Assembly (NCBI RefSeq): GCF_024713975.1
Contig: NC_091097.1
Coordinates: forward strand, 8,934,361-8,998,360
Reading direction: 5' to 3'
Origin: Paralichthys olivaceus
Lineage: Eukaryota; Chordata; Actinopteri; Pleuronectiformes; Paralichthyidae
DNA: 64,000 nucleotides
Part shown: piece after piece, positions 44,801-56,269 of the stretch
Numbering within the stretch: the first letter of the stretch is position 1
Layout: each line of letters starts with the position of its first letter
Notes under the pieces: model-generated
The model's database searches: none
The model's input: the letters and a program-made list of their open reading frames with translations, nothing else
Told to the model about the DNA's origin: nothing
Made by a program: the position numbers and the translations under genes

Positions 44801-47800
44801 TCCCATTCATCCACCCAGAGAGATGACGTGCATGTGTGCATAATGTGCTTGCGAGCCATAATGAACTACCAGGTAGAGCATCCTTACTTTACAAGAATTG
44901 GGAATGGATTGGTGTAATTGGTCTAATTCCACTTTTGCCACTTCTATTTCACTAGACACTTTAACCGTAGTCATTTTCAGGCTAGTTTTCCTCAGATCAA
45001 GCACAAACTCTTTTCCTGCATCTTTAACCATATCAGCTCTCTGTTAACATCCCACTTCTGTTCTCAGTCCGGTTTCAACCAGGTGATGAGTCACCCACGC
45101 TGTGTGAACGAGATCACCCTCAGTCTCAACAGCAGGAATCCCAGGTGAGTGCGTCTGTGTGTCAGACAACGCGTGCATGTTGTCCACCTCTGTATCCGGA
45201 TCTTTCAGCATTCCTCTCCTCTGCTGCCACAGGACTAAAGCCCTCGTCCTAGAGCTGCTGGCTGCCGTGTGTCTCGTCAGAGGAGGACACGACATCATTC
45301 TCTCTGCTTTTGACAACTTCAAAGAGGTGAACTGACTTTTTAGCAGTGATATGACAATACAGCGACATGTGGCCAGATTTGACTGTTGTTCATTTATTCA
45401 GACCTTTTGTTTCAAACTTCCCCTTTTGCATTACTCACCCTGGGACTGACACAGTCTCTCACATGCACTGTGGTCATATTGTTAGCCCATGTAAAACAGC
45501 CATGCCTGTGTGTGCAACGCTAAATGCAAGTATGGTGCAGGGCTAAGAATGTAAAGGTTTAAGTTGACTGATATAATAATTCATTTTGCATGTATTCCTC
45601 CCTACTCCCCCGTGTGGACAGCAATTAAAATGCATATTCAGATTAGTTTATATCTTTCTCTCAGGTGAGCAAAGAGAGGAACCGCTTTGAGAAGCTGATG
45701 GAGTACTTCATCAATGATGACAGCAACATTGACTTCATGGTAGGTGTAGACATGTTTCCTGAACGCTGGCTGCTGAGTTGCAGGTGTAGCTGAGATTTAA
45801 CTGTCTACTGCATCCGTTTCCAGGTGGCGTGCATGCAGTTCATCAACATCGTGGTCCATTCAGTGGAGAACATGAACTTCCGTGTGCATCTACAGTACGA
45901 GTTCACTCACCTTGGATTAGACAAATATCTTGAGGTGAGTATTTATTAAAAGTAGTCAGTGTAACCTTTGGTTTACCCATAAGAACAATGTGACTAAAGC
46001 TGCTGCAGTTGACATTTTTGCAACACCAATGTTATGTTGACTGTTACGACTCAGCTCACTAGGGGTAGGGGAAGCAGAATAAAACCAGATTCGGTGTAAG
46101 TAAAAGTTGTTTATTATGAAGGTGAAAATAATAAGGATCAGATGAATAATTTAACTAAAGGAGGGGAAAAGGCAGAGAAATAAAAAGAAGATTTACTTTT
46201 ATTGTCACGTCAACACTTTTACATGCATACATGCATGAAATTGTTCTCTGCATTTAACCCATCCAGTTGGCACCTGTCTAAACATGCACATGCATAGAAA
46301 CACACATATACTGGAGCGATGGGCTGCTGTTGTCAGCGCCCGGGGAGCAGATGTTGGGGGGAGGGGGGCGGTGCCTTGCTTAAGGGCACCTCAGTCATGG
46401 CGAGCAGGGAATGAACTGCCAATATATATATAAATATCTAACATATACATGTGTAATTTGAATAACGTTTATAAATGTGCTGTACATTAAAAGATGATCT
46501 GGTCCCATGTGTGTATGAGTATAATAACAGATATTCTCATATCCTATAAGTGTCTGTTTTTCAAAGACAGGAACTCACCTGCTGAATCATAACTGTTTAA
46601 ACTGCAATTCAGTCATAAACTTAAAGACCTGTACACAATATGACTTATACCCTTTAAATATGCATATTATGACTGTAAACATATCTATTCTTAATGATAT
46701 TAATATAAATTTTAGTATATTCTTATAATAAGTCACTCTTTAAATGTCTTTGTGTGCTAGAGTCTGAAACAAACAGAGAGCGATAAGCTGCAGGTCCAGA
46801 TCCAGGCCTACCTGGACAATGTGCTGGATGTGGGTGCCCTGCTGGAGGACGCTGAGAGCAGAGGAGGGGTGCTGGAACATGTGGATGAGCTGCAGGAACA
46901 CAACGTCCAGGTCAGCAAAATAAAAAAACTAGAGGAATCTCAGGGTATCCAGACTTCTGATGTTGGGATATTAAAGCAATGTTGTTGGGTGTTGTGTTGC
47001 AGTTGAGTGCTCAGCTCCAGGAGATCGAGGATCACATGACAGAGCGATTATCTGAACTTGAGACGCAGCTGATGCAGGCGACCAAAGAGACTGAGCTGCT
47101 CAAAGTAAGTGCTGCTCACTCACACAAACAGTGTTTAATAAGATTCATTAGCCAACCAAAGCACAGCGATTAGTAATAATGACTCCAAAAGAGTGGCAAT
47201 TCACTTTATTTGAATAATTGTAATTTGAAAGGAAAAAATATAATCATCTTTAGCAGCATGGCTCTGGATGACAGCGTTGGCCCAGACTGAAATATTGCAA
47301 TGGCTATTTGACGGATTGAGGAATTTCCCACCATCCATCCAAGTCCTAGAGGGTGAATGATCCCTGGGATTTTACTCTAGCTCCACCATCAGAGAGATTT
47401 AAAAAAAAAAATTAAATATCTAATAGTAATGGATGCTATGAACTGTTGGCATAGTTCATTATTTTTTGCAAAATTCAAAAGGAATGGCATTTCATTAGCT
47501 ATAAATATTGTTTTGTGCTAATTAGTTAATGTCAGCACACTAACAAACTCACCTATAGTCATCTTAACATTATCTCTTATAAAGCCTGAAGACAGACTGT
47601 GTATTATATGGTCTTTGTGGAGTTGCAGTAAATTGTTTATATCTTACAGGAAAGCCTGCGGGAGTCCTGTTCCCAGGTTAGTGCTCTGCAGCAGAAAGAA
47701 AGAGAGCGTGAGCTGGACCATGAGAGGGAGAAAGACAGGGAGCGTCTGAGCTCCTCCACCCCTCAGACCATCTCAGAGCTGGAGCAGAAGATCCACGAGC

Positions 47801-50608
47801 TGCAGGACAAGGGGCTGATCCGACTGGGGCGCAGCGCCTCGGGAGGTCTGGACATCCAGGTCGTGCCCATCACCGTGGTCGAATACGTCGAAGTCCCCGC
47901 CCCGGCAGTCACTCAGCCCAGCAGCCTGAGTGTAGTGGACTCAAACCGCCCAGCATCCAGCCTCCCTTCCTCTCCACCACCACCACCTCCTCCTCCGCCC
48001 CTTCCTGGTGCTTCAGGACAGATTGCCCCGCCTCCTCCTCCACCTCCTCCCCCATCTGGTGCTGGACCACCACCCCCGCCACCCCCGCCTCCCCCGCCTG
48101 TACCACCTGGTAATGGACCACCACCTCCACCTCCACTACCTGTTGCCGGACCACCACCTCCACCTCCCCTATCTGGTGGTGGACCCGCACCCCCTCCCGG
48201 AGTGCCAAACGCACCTGGTAAGGAGTTTAGAGGAAAAATCTGAAAAGTAGCGGCAACTCCCCCAGGTTGGAAGCAAACGATCAGAAAAAGATCTTCTTTG
48301 TTTAATCAGTTCTTCTCCTGTTTCCTCAGCATTAAAGAGCAAGAAGCCAATTCAGACCAAGTTCAGGATGCCGCTGTTAAATTGGCAGGCCTTACAACCA
48401 AACCAGGTGTCGGGCACAGTCTTCAATGAGTTAGATGATGAGCAGGTCTTAGAGGTAAGAAAAAGCATCCTCCAGAATATCTCCAGAGGAAATTGTTTGA
48501 TATGAGACGACTTGAAATGATTTGTCTTCTTCTGTCGACATCAGGAGCTAAACATGGATATGTTTGAGGACGTGTTCAAGACTCGGGCCCAGAGTAATAC
48601 AACAGACTTGTCCAATGTGAAGAAGAAGGTGGTTCAGAAGGCCCCCAGCAAGACATCCTTGATGGAGACCAACAAGGCCAAGAATCTGGCCATCACGCTA
48701 CGCAAGGGAGGAAAGACTCCATCTGCAATCTGCACCGCCATCGAGACGTATATGCCTCTTCTTGAAAATACCTACATCAAACAGATTTATATCCTCTTCA
48801 TCCCACTTTCTCATACACACATGCTGATGTGGTACTACTGTTTTGCACAGGTACGACCAGCAGGCTTTGTCCATAGACTTCCTGGAATTGCTCGAGCACT
48901 TCATACCATCAGACTTTGAGATGAAGCTGCTGATTAACTACGAGAAGGACGGCCGCCCACTGGAGGAGCTGGCCAACGAGGACCAATTTATGTTGCGCTT
49001 TGGGAAGATTCCTCGTCTGAACCAGCGGATAAAAACCCTCACTTTCATGGGCAATTTCCCAGACACTGTCAAGCACCTGCAGCCGGTCAGTTTGTCAAAA
49101 GCATTGCAGCTTGGGTTGGAGGAGACTTGAGATTTTAACCAGATGTATTGATTCTGTTTTTCTTTCACCCGCAGCAACTAAACTCCATCATTGCTGCATC
49201 CATGTCCATCAAGTCTTCAGTGAAGCTGAAAAAGATTTTAGAAGTAAGTGAAAGACACCACGACGTACTGATGTGGCTTCCAAATGTGCGGTTTTGAATA
49301 AGTCATCTCATGTGTTTCCCCCTTAGATCATCCTCGCCTTCGGTAACTATATGAACAGCAGTAAGAGAGGTGCAGTGTACGGTTTTCGGCTGCAGAGTCT
49401 GGACATGGTGAGTAGATCTTGTCAGTAGATTTACTTTTTCATTTCAAGCTAACTTTTACAACCACATCAACATTTTCAATATCTGTACTTTTCAGCTGTT
49501 GGAGACCAAGTCGACTGACCGCTCGCAGACGCTGCTGCATTTCATCACCAACATCATCCAGGAAAAATACCCTGACTTGGCCGACTTCCACACCGAGCTA
49601 CACTTTGTGGACAAGGCAGCTCTCAGTAAACAGTGACACACTTAAGTTATGGAGCTTGTTTTTTATAGAAAATCAGGAAAGGTGCTTAACTAAATGATCT
49701 TTCTTTGCCAGCGTCCCTGGACGGCATTCTTCAGGATATCCGCTCGCTACAACGAGGAATGGAGATGACCAAAAAGGAGTTCCTGGTGCAGGATGACAGC
49801 ACCGTGTTGAAGGAATTCATCAAGGAAAACAGTGAGCAGCTGGAGTCTTTAATCAAAGACAGCAAGACAGCACAGGTTAGCCCACAGCTCACATCAAACT
49901 TATACACAACCCTGAACAGCATCTTATAACATGCTCACACACATGCATTCTCTCCAGGAGGCTTACGGTTCTGTGGTGGAGTATTTCGGAGAGAACCCCA
50001 AAACCACGCAGCCTTCCATGTTTTTCCCGATGTTCGGACGTCTCATAAAAGCCTACAAGGTAAGCATGTGTGGCAGCTTTCGGATTTTTATCCCTCATGG
50101 TGTGATTGGAATTTGTAATTGAACAAGAATTTATTTTGCCTCTGGATTAAACACAGACAGCGCAGCAAGAGATTCAGCAGAAAAAGAAAATGGAGAGTGA
50201 GAGCGGGAAGGAAAAAGAGTCGCCATCTCCACAAAAAGCAGGGGGGCAAAAGGTAAGAGATTTTAGGTTCAGTGTTATGAATTATGCCTCATTAATATGT
50301 ATCTGTAATGTCTATTTGTTATTTTATATATTTCTTCCCAGGGGCCTATGATGCCCAAGATGCCTCAGATGGACCTGATAGCAGAGCTGAAGAAAAGGCA
50401 GGTGAAGCCGCAGGTACGTGAAGGGAAGGACGGCGCTCTGGAAGACATCATTACAGGTACGTTATATTTCAGTATACCATGTGCTGCATGTTTTGATATT
50501 TAAAGTGAGGTGAATCTCAGTACACGTCCTTGCTCTGCCTCAGATTTGAGAAACACGCCATACAGGCGGACAGATGTTCGACGGCCAGCGCAGCGTCAGG
50601 ATACTTGA
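38764..50608 (+). CDS. fmnl1: FMNL1, formin-like protein 1, complete
   Basis: Twenty-five exons: 38764-38949, 42679-42762, 43103-43189, 43283-43356, 43880-43963, 44048-44191, 44764-44872, 45068-45144, 45233-45326, 45665-45739, 45824-45934, 46761-46910, 47003-47104, 47650-48217, 48330-48454, 48545-48747, 48851-49085, 49175-49243, 49327-49407, 49496-49625, 49712-49875, 49958-50059, 50157-50252, 50342-50456 and 50544-50608. They total 3330 bases, 1109 aa (human 1100), all phases consistent. The start MGNAAAG was chosen over an upstream in-frame ATG because Gly2 is the family's myristoylation site. Order: GTPase-binding/FH3 region ([37 protein letters not shown]; residues about 25-460), coiled coil, FH1 polyproline (about 566-648), FH2 (about 655-1018, with [14 protein letters not shown]), then an autoregulatory tail with [11 protein letters not shown] and basic [11 protein letters not shown]. 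Family knowledge: it nucleates and elongates actin from profilin-actin under Rho-GTPase control, notably in leukocytes. Confidence 0.97.
40264..40497 (+). mobile_element. tRNA-derived SINE
   Basis: A box-A-like stretch (TGGCTGAGGGGTAGAGCGG) is near 40268 and a box-B-like stretch (GGTTGGCAGTTCAATCC) ends near 40320. A body with TGTCCTTGGGCAAGATGCTG follows, then a 3' end with AAGCGCTATATAAATACAAA and CCATTTACCATTT. This is the typical layout of a common teleost tRNA-type SINE. It is in FMNL1 intron 1 and nearly full length. Confidence 0.85.
41787..41819. repeat. (GT)n microsatellite
   Basis: A GT dinucleotide run of about 33 bases in FMNL1 intron 1. It is the source of the HTHTHT-type minus-strand reading frames here. 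Confidence 0.95.
46190..46421 (-). mobile_element. tRNA-type SINE, reverse orientation, degraded
   Basis: In FMNL1 intron 11. Reading on + it starts TTTTATTGTCACG, runs through TGAAATTGTTCTCTGCATTT and GCGCCCGGGGAGCAG to GGTGCCTTGCTTAAGGGCAC, and ends at GGAATGAACTGCCA (46408-46421), which is a degenerate box B in reverse complement. The box-A part appears to have been lost into the following TA-rich sequence. Confidence 0.7.
47968..48204 (+). repeat. FH1 polyproline-coding repeat in FMNL1 exon 14
   Basis: About 80 codons consist almost wholly of CCx proline codons with short Gly/Leu/Val spacers, including [18 protein letters not shown]. In FMNL proteins this segment binds profilin-actin and SH3/WW domains. 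Such proline runs can vary in length between alleles. The long frames in the other five readings here are shadows of this low-complexity DNA. Confidence 0.9.
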
Positions 50609-50719
50609 GCCATGTCTGGTCCAAGCCTATTTGATTTTTAACAGATGTACCTGGAATCCCAGTCAAGTAAACAGAAAAAAGAACAACAGTTCTGTATATA
50701 CATTTATATCAAAAGTGTG

Positions 50720-51628
50720 TTGTGTATTTTGACCATTTATTCTGTAAATAGATATACTTTTGATATTTTTAATGCAGTTGTCTATGAATTTGATTCCAAA
50801 TCTTGCAAAAATACAAAACATTTCAGTAATATCTCATGTCTAACAAGAAAACCTTCACGTATTTCAAAATAAAACTTCTTTTAACCATGAGGCTGTATTT
50901 GTATTTTCTCATCTGCAACATCCAGTTTGCATTAACATTTTCTAATGCTAAAGATGCAATAATGTATGAAGTAAACTCAGATGCCACCAGAGCTGCACTT
51001 TAAAGTGTTCTGCATATAAACTCATATCAAACATATAATGAGAAAAATAGCATCATGTATTTTTGCCAATATTTTAGTATATTTGTTCTGTAAATAAAAA
51101 TATGAATGCAACAGTCAGTGACTTTGATTTTACATCTAAAAAACTAAATGTTTCTCTGGGATTTAGTGTATTGTTGAATTTAAAAGAAAATCATGACTAT
51201 TTTAAGATAAAACTTGTTCGACCATGTATTTGTATTTTCTCAAATGCAACATCCAACTGTGGATGTTGCATTTCAAGCAAGTCATTGTAAAGCAAACTCT
51301 GTACAAGAGAGATGTACTTTAGTGTTCTGCATATACAGTTATTTTAAAATATATTAAATAGCATGTATTTTTGGCGATATTTTTGTGCATTTGTTTTGTA
51401 AATAGATATTTACAACAGAACTTGATTCCAAAAATGAAATATTTCTGCAATGCCTCATATCTTTAAAATAAATAAAACTTGCTTTAATTGCTGATTCTGT
51501 ATTTGTATCCCCCCCCCCCAAGCAGGATAGATAATGTGCGTATGGATGAAACATATGCAAGATAAATTCTGAAGTCAGTGTAAAGCAAACTCCGATGCCA
51601 GCACTGTACAAGAGAGCTGCACTTTATT
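50720..51628 (+). repeat. Three tandem ~0.3 kb copies at FMNL1 3' end, with poly(A) signals
   Basis: Three diverged direct copies begin near 50720, 51048 and 51355. Shared landmarks, in order, are CTGTAAATA (50742, 51088, about 51396), an ATAAAACTT block (about 50870, 51204, 51473), a TGTATTTGTAT block, an AAGCAAACTC-like block, and GCACTTTA with GTTCTGCATATA. Copy 1 has AATAAA at 50868-50873; copy 3 has AATAAA at 51467-51472 and 51471-51476; copy 2 has only GATAAA. FMNL1 transcripts can therefore end in copy 1 or copy 3. Copy 3 also carries TTTATT at 51623-51628, a poly(A) signal for the opposing minus-strand gene. Confidence 0.8.
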
Positions 51629-51957
51629 GGACACACAATCACAGCAAGTTATGTACAAAAGAAGGCAGGTTCAACTGCCTGCTGTCTTCTCACAGGAAAA
51701 ACACACACATCTCACAGAATATCATGGCATCCACACTGATAAATTAGTATCTCCAGTATCAGTAGGCTTTTAAATTTATATATCATTATATTATAGATCT
51801 ATTTTCTGTGTTATTCTTGTTCTTATATCACACTACTCTACAAATGGGAGAATCACTCTGTGGAAAGAGTTCACCAACGCTGGCGAACGTCTCTGGTTGG
51901 GGTGCGTTCAAGCATTTCCACCTCTTAGACTTTCAGCACTCTATTGTCATCGTCATA

Positions 51958-51959
<2 letters not shown>

Positions 51960-51997
<38 letters not shown>
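51960..51997. repeat. (CAT/ATC)n microsatellite
   Basis: An uninterrupted ATC/CAT trinucleotide run of about 38 bases within the presumed long 3' UTR. Confidence 0.95.
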
Positions 51998-53451
51998 CAT
52001 AACATCACAGTAAGACTGAACATGCCTGCGTCACAGATACCAGAATAATGTCTTCATTCTTCATCTTTGTAAACCTCTAACATAGACAACACTTTCTTCT
52101 TCCTCTTGTTCTCATTTCTTTTTGAGAAAACATGGAGACAACATTTTTTCAACTGCACCGTGCGATTGCTTGAAACTATACATGCATTGTTTTGTATATA
52201 ACTTTGTACCCATCGTCATAGTTTATTCATAAAACATCTTCTTTTGGACATTACAATTTGTTGAACTCGCTAGGAATGACTCGGCCTATTTACAAGTCAA
52301 TTTTGTTTTTCTCTGCTTTTCGATGCCAAGATTTTGGAACATCCACACATTCATGTAAAAACCTCATATACATACTATAGAATGTAGGTTCATTATATAA
52401 AAAAAAAAGATACAATGGCAAAGAAAGAGATAAAACGTCACGTAATTCCCTTTTTGATCCGTTGTGGTGTTTTTTTAACAAAGCTTGTGTTTTCGCTTAA
52501 CTGCTACTTAAAGCCACTTGGTGCAACAACTGGAGCAGAATAAGCGACATCACGTGCTCCCACCTGTTGTGATGATTCAGAGTGTGTTGCCTCTGAACGC
52601 TTCTGCACTGAGCGTCCACACTGCTACTGTTACTGTTCACATGCAAACATGACATGGAGGGAAAATAAAGCCTTTTTAACTCCTTAACATCAAAGCAGCA
52701 AGGCTCTAAATGAAGCCTTCAGGCGAATTGACTTTTCTCTCACAGTAGTAGTGACAATATCTGACCATCTCCACTATCACTAATGCCAGTTGAACCACAA
52801 ACACAAGATGGGGTGGGAGGAAAAAAAGACCACAGATACTCAAAATAACCCCCAAAATCAAAAGATAGTAGCAAAATAAGCCCCGAAGCACAGGCACTGG
52901 TCCAGACTCTGACACCTCAATGTTACCCTTCACATAAGGAGGCGAAGGTGCACCGGAGCTGGACGAGCATTTTCAGGGACAGGCTTTTCATAAATGAAAA
53001 TTATATTTAACTCAGTGTTCATAAAGAAAAGCCTAGAATTCAAAAAAATTAACTTCAGTGTATATTACAGAGGCTAACTCTTATCTATACAGATATTTTT
53101 AAACAAATATAAAAATGTTCTGCATATGAATAAATAATCTCAGTGTGAAATGTTATTATCTCTTACAATGAGTTAAAAAAGAAAAAAAATCTGTACAAAA
53201 TGGTCACTAATATATAAAACCGAAGAGATGATGACATTTTACAGTATATAATTTAATCTAGGCCTATATATATCACACTTTTCTTCACAATTATAATATC
53301 ATACACAAACATCGCACTTAGATATATTTATATATGTATATTTCTTCTAGGTTTGATTTCAAGTTTGCAAGAGTTTTTCTGATTGCCAGGGGTATCCGCA
53401 ACATGCCCTCTAAGCGTTCAGCCATGTTGAAATCACAGCAACACTTGTCTT

Positions 53452-53472
53452 GAAAAAAAAAAAAAAAAAAAA
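53452..53472. repeat. poly-A run
   Basis: About 20 consecutive A residues on + (poly-T in the presumed minus-strand transcript). No adjacent retroposon body could be recognised, so the origin is unclear. Confidence 0.9.
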
Positions 53473-56269
53473 GAATTCCAGAGGGCAACGTCACGCAATT
53501 CTCGTAGGGTTTCATCTCAGATGTCACTTGGGGAAAAGCGGCCAAGCATGAACACTTCCTCCCCAATGCGCTCCAGACGTCAATGCAGCAAATTCAACTC
53601 GGAAAAGTTATGGATTTGAGAGTGGAACAGCATGAGTAAGTGAATTTCTTTCATTTGACTTCACTCAATACGAAGCCCAGGGCTTGAACCTGCTTGGCAG
53701 AGCTGCAGAGCGCCCAGGGTGAGGCTTAATTCGCTGCGCTGTGGGCTCGCAGTTTTGCACTTTGACAGATCTGAGTGTTTTGGTCACATGTCACCGTTGC
53801 AACCTGACACACTCTGCATTTCAAGTGCGGTTTTCTTTTTTGCTGCACAAAAAAAATGGGGGGTAAGCCCATATTTTTTGGCAGCCTCTTCTTTGGGTAA
53901 AAGTGTTATTCTGTCATTGCTGTCGATCTAATACTGTCACACGAGATCAACGTCGGACTTCTGGCAAGAACAAAATCTTAGAGGCACTGGGAAAAAAAAC
54001 ACTGGTACAGGTCCTTCTAGAGAAAAACAGGCAGGGGTTTCCCAAAGGGTAAAAGCACTGTCTTGGTTAAGTTGTAAGAGTGCTAATTACATATTGCACT
54101 GTTCAGAACTGAGGCCCATCAAACTTTGTCCAAGTGTAACCTCAACTGAGCGGTTTTTATTTCATTGAGGACTAACACCAAAGACAGAGCAAAGTGAAAG
54201 GGGCAAGGAAAGAACAGCCGCTTAATGGCTCCCTGACTGTCAAACCCTTCCTCTCATCTCTTTGGGTCCTTAATGTCACGAGTGCTCTCGATGGAGACGG
54301 CAACTCAAAGCCGCTCTTATTAAAGTAGCCTTCAGACACGTCTCCAAACTAATCCTCTCTCCTCAAGCTGCCTTCTCTTTGACATGAGCCCCTTTGCACA
54401 TGTTTTAATCTCAATGCCAAAATTAATCGATTTCACGCGGTCAAAAAAATCACTTTGTCTACGACTGTCGGTTCAACCTCGGCACAAGGCGGCAACACAG
54501 GACAGGGAGCTTCAGAATGGTTCCTTGTGCAGGGGTCACACTGATAGACCTTTGAGGTGCTTTATACTTCTGTCACTGAGGAACTCCGAGGGCCGGACAT
54601 TCATAAATGTTTCATGTTTGAACATGCAGGTAATAGAAACCAAACGAGGCCACGGAAACGTCGGCTAAATCTAATGTACAGCATTTTAAATGTGCGGGAA
54701 TGTTTTTCCGGCTCTCGCCCTTGTAATTTTGTGCTCGTCATGATCAACCAGATGCAATAAGTGAAAATTAGGGTCAGAAATGTGTGTTAGAGGAAACTGT
54801 GCTCGATTTATATTTCTATATATTCTCCTCTCAGACCCTTTCAGAGTCGCACTGCATCTGGAGTTCCTAAATATGTGCTGATTTATCTTTCAAAGACTAC
54901 CAAGGGTTGAAATGATGTCAAGAGTCATCAATTCACTGGAGTAAAGATACATTTTGTTCTTGTATAAAGAAGCTTCTTCAATAAGGTCTGCAAATTGAAA
55001 ATGTAAAAATCAGGGTAAAATCATGTTCCAGTCGATGTAGCATGTTTTAACCAGAGTGCTATTTTCAACAGATGAGACTTAAGATGAATCATCACCCAAA
55101 ATTCCTGAACAAAAAAAGCACATTTCAACTAGCAGGGTCTGTGCTTCTGCGAACAGCTTGGGTTTACACACGTGTGACAGAATGTGTGTGTGTGTTATCT
55201 GTAGCCGGATGTGCTTGAGTCTTTGGGATGGTTGGGTGATGTCAGGTGCTAAAAATGCCATAGCAACCTGTGAGATGCTACAGTGGGAACATCCTGATTG
55301 TCATAATTCACTAGCTCGTACACACTCACAGAGATTCAACTTTTGTATATAACATCTGTATGAACATTTGTTTACATGATTTGCATTTTTTCCCTTCTGT
55401 TTGTGTATCTCTGCATGTTTGTTCCATTTTGAATATGTGCTATAATAGGACTGCTTCCTGCAGTGTGCTTTTGTAGGTATAGTGTTATTTCAATAATATT
55501 TTCATAATTAATTCCCAACTTTCGTAGGGAATATCTGCATATAGATATTATGAATTGATAGCAGACAAAGCGCAGGTCAAAGGTCAGGGACAGTCATGTA
55601 AACTCTTCACACAGTGTGTACAAACAGAGGGGAAAACTTAGCACCAGTTCAGAATGTAAAACACATGTGATGCAAGAAAAGCCACAAATGCCCTTTGAAC
55701 AGCTTAAAACCACAACCATCACCTCGATCTACTTTTGATATTTTCTTCTTTTTTTTCTGAGCAGGCTCACGTTCTGCTGTGATGCAGGTAAGTGAGAGTA
55801 ATATTATCCAGAACACACACGACTACAGGACTCACTTTGTGATTATTGCATTCTATTTTCTATGATAAAAGTCACAGATATTATATATCTACTCCACTAA
55901 CGACCCACTGAGTGAGGGTATACATGAGATCGGCGCTGTCAGTTAATTCATCCAGACCGCATCAGCTTATAGCAGGCTGCTGGGAGGGGAGGGCCCTCGA
56001 GCTGGGAAACTGGCAGTATGAGTGTGTGGGAGAACTTCAGAGAAACTGTGGAGCCAGATCAGAGGAGGAAACTTTTCCAAGAGGAAGATTGTGACTCCAT
56101 TTATAGAATGGTAGTTCTTTCCATGGAAATGTCATGACTCTGCAAACTGCAGACAAAAGTAGAGAAGAGGAACAAGGAAAAAAAAAGAAATAAATCTTTA
56201 AAAATGGTAATGGTTCGTGACGACAGGAGGCTTGAAATGCATTGTTCTATGTCTTCATCCTCCTCTTCC

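Larger units (their letters stand above)
51629..56269 (-). other. Probable very long 3' UTR of the unidentified minus-strand gene
   Basis: About 4.6 kb lies between the minus-strand stop codon at 56270 and an AATAAA (minus) at 51628-51623. No exon with a recognisable protein was seen on either strand. It is A/T-rich and contains a CAT trinucleotide run and a poly-A run (listed separately). The UTR assignment is inference from the lack of other genes and the convergent arrangement. Confidence 0.4.

Noticed and set aside
47909-48250. Open frames overlapping the FMNL1 FH1 segment (minus 48214-47909 and plus 48008-48250)
   Set aside because: They are shadows of the proline-codon repeat. The real frame is fixed by the joined FMNL1 exons.
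52706-52933. 75-codon hydrophobic minus-strand frame with membrane-like segments
   Set aside because: It starts on GTG with no in-frame ATG before the hydrophobic part, and lies in a presumed 3' UTR. The hydrophobicity comes from T-rich sequence.
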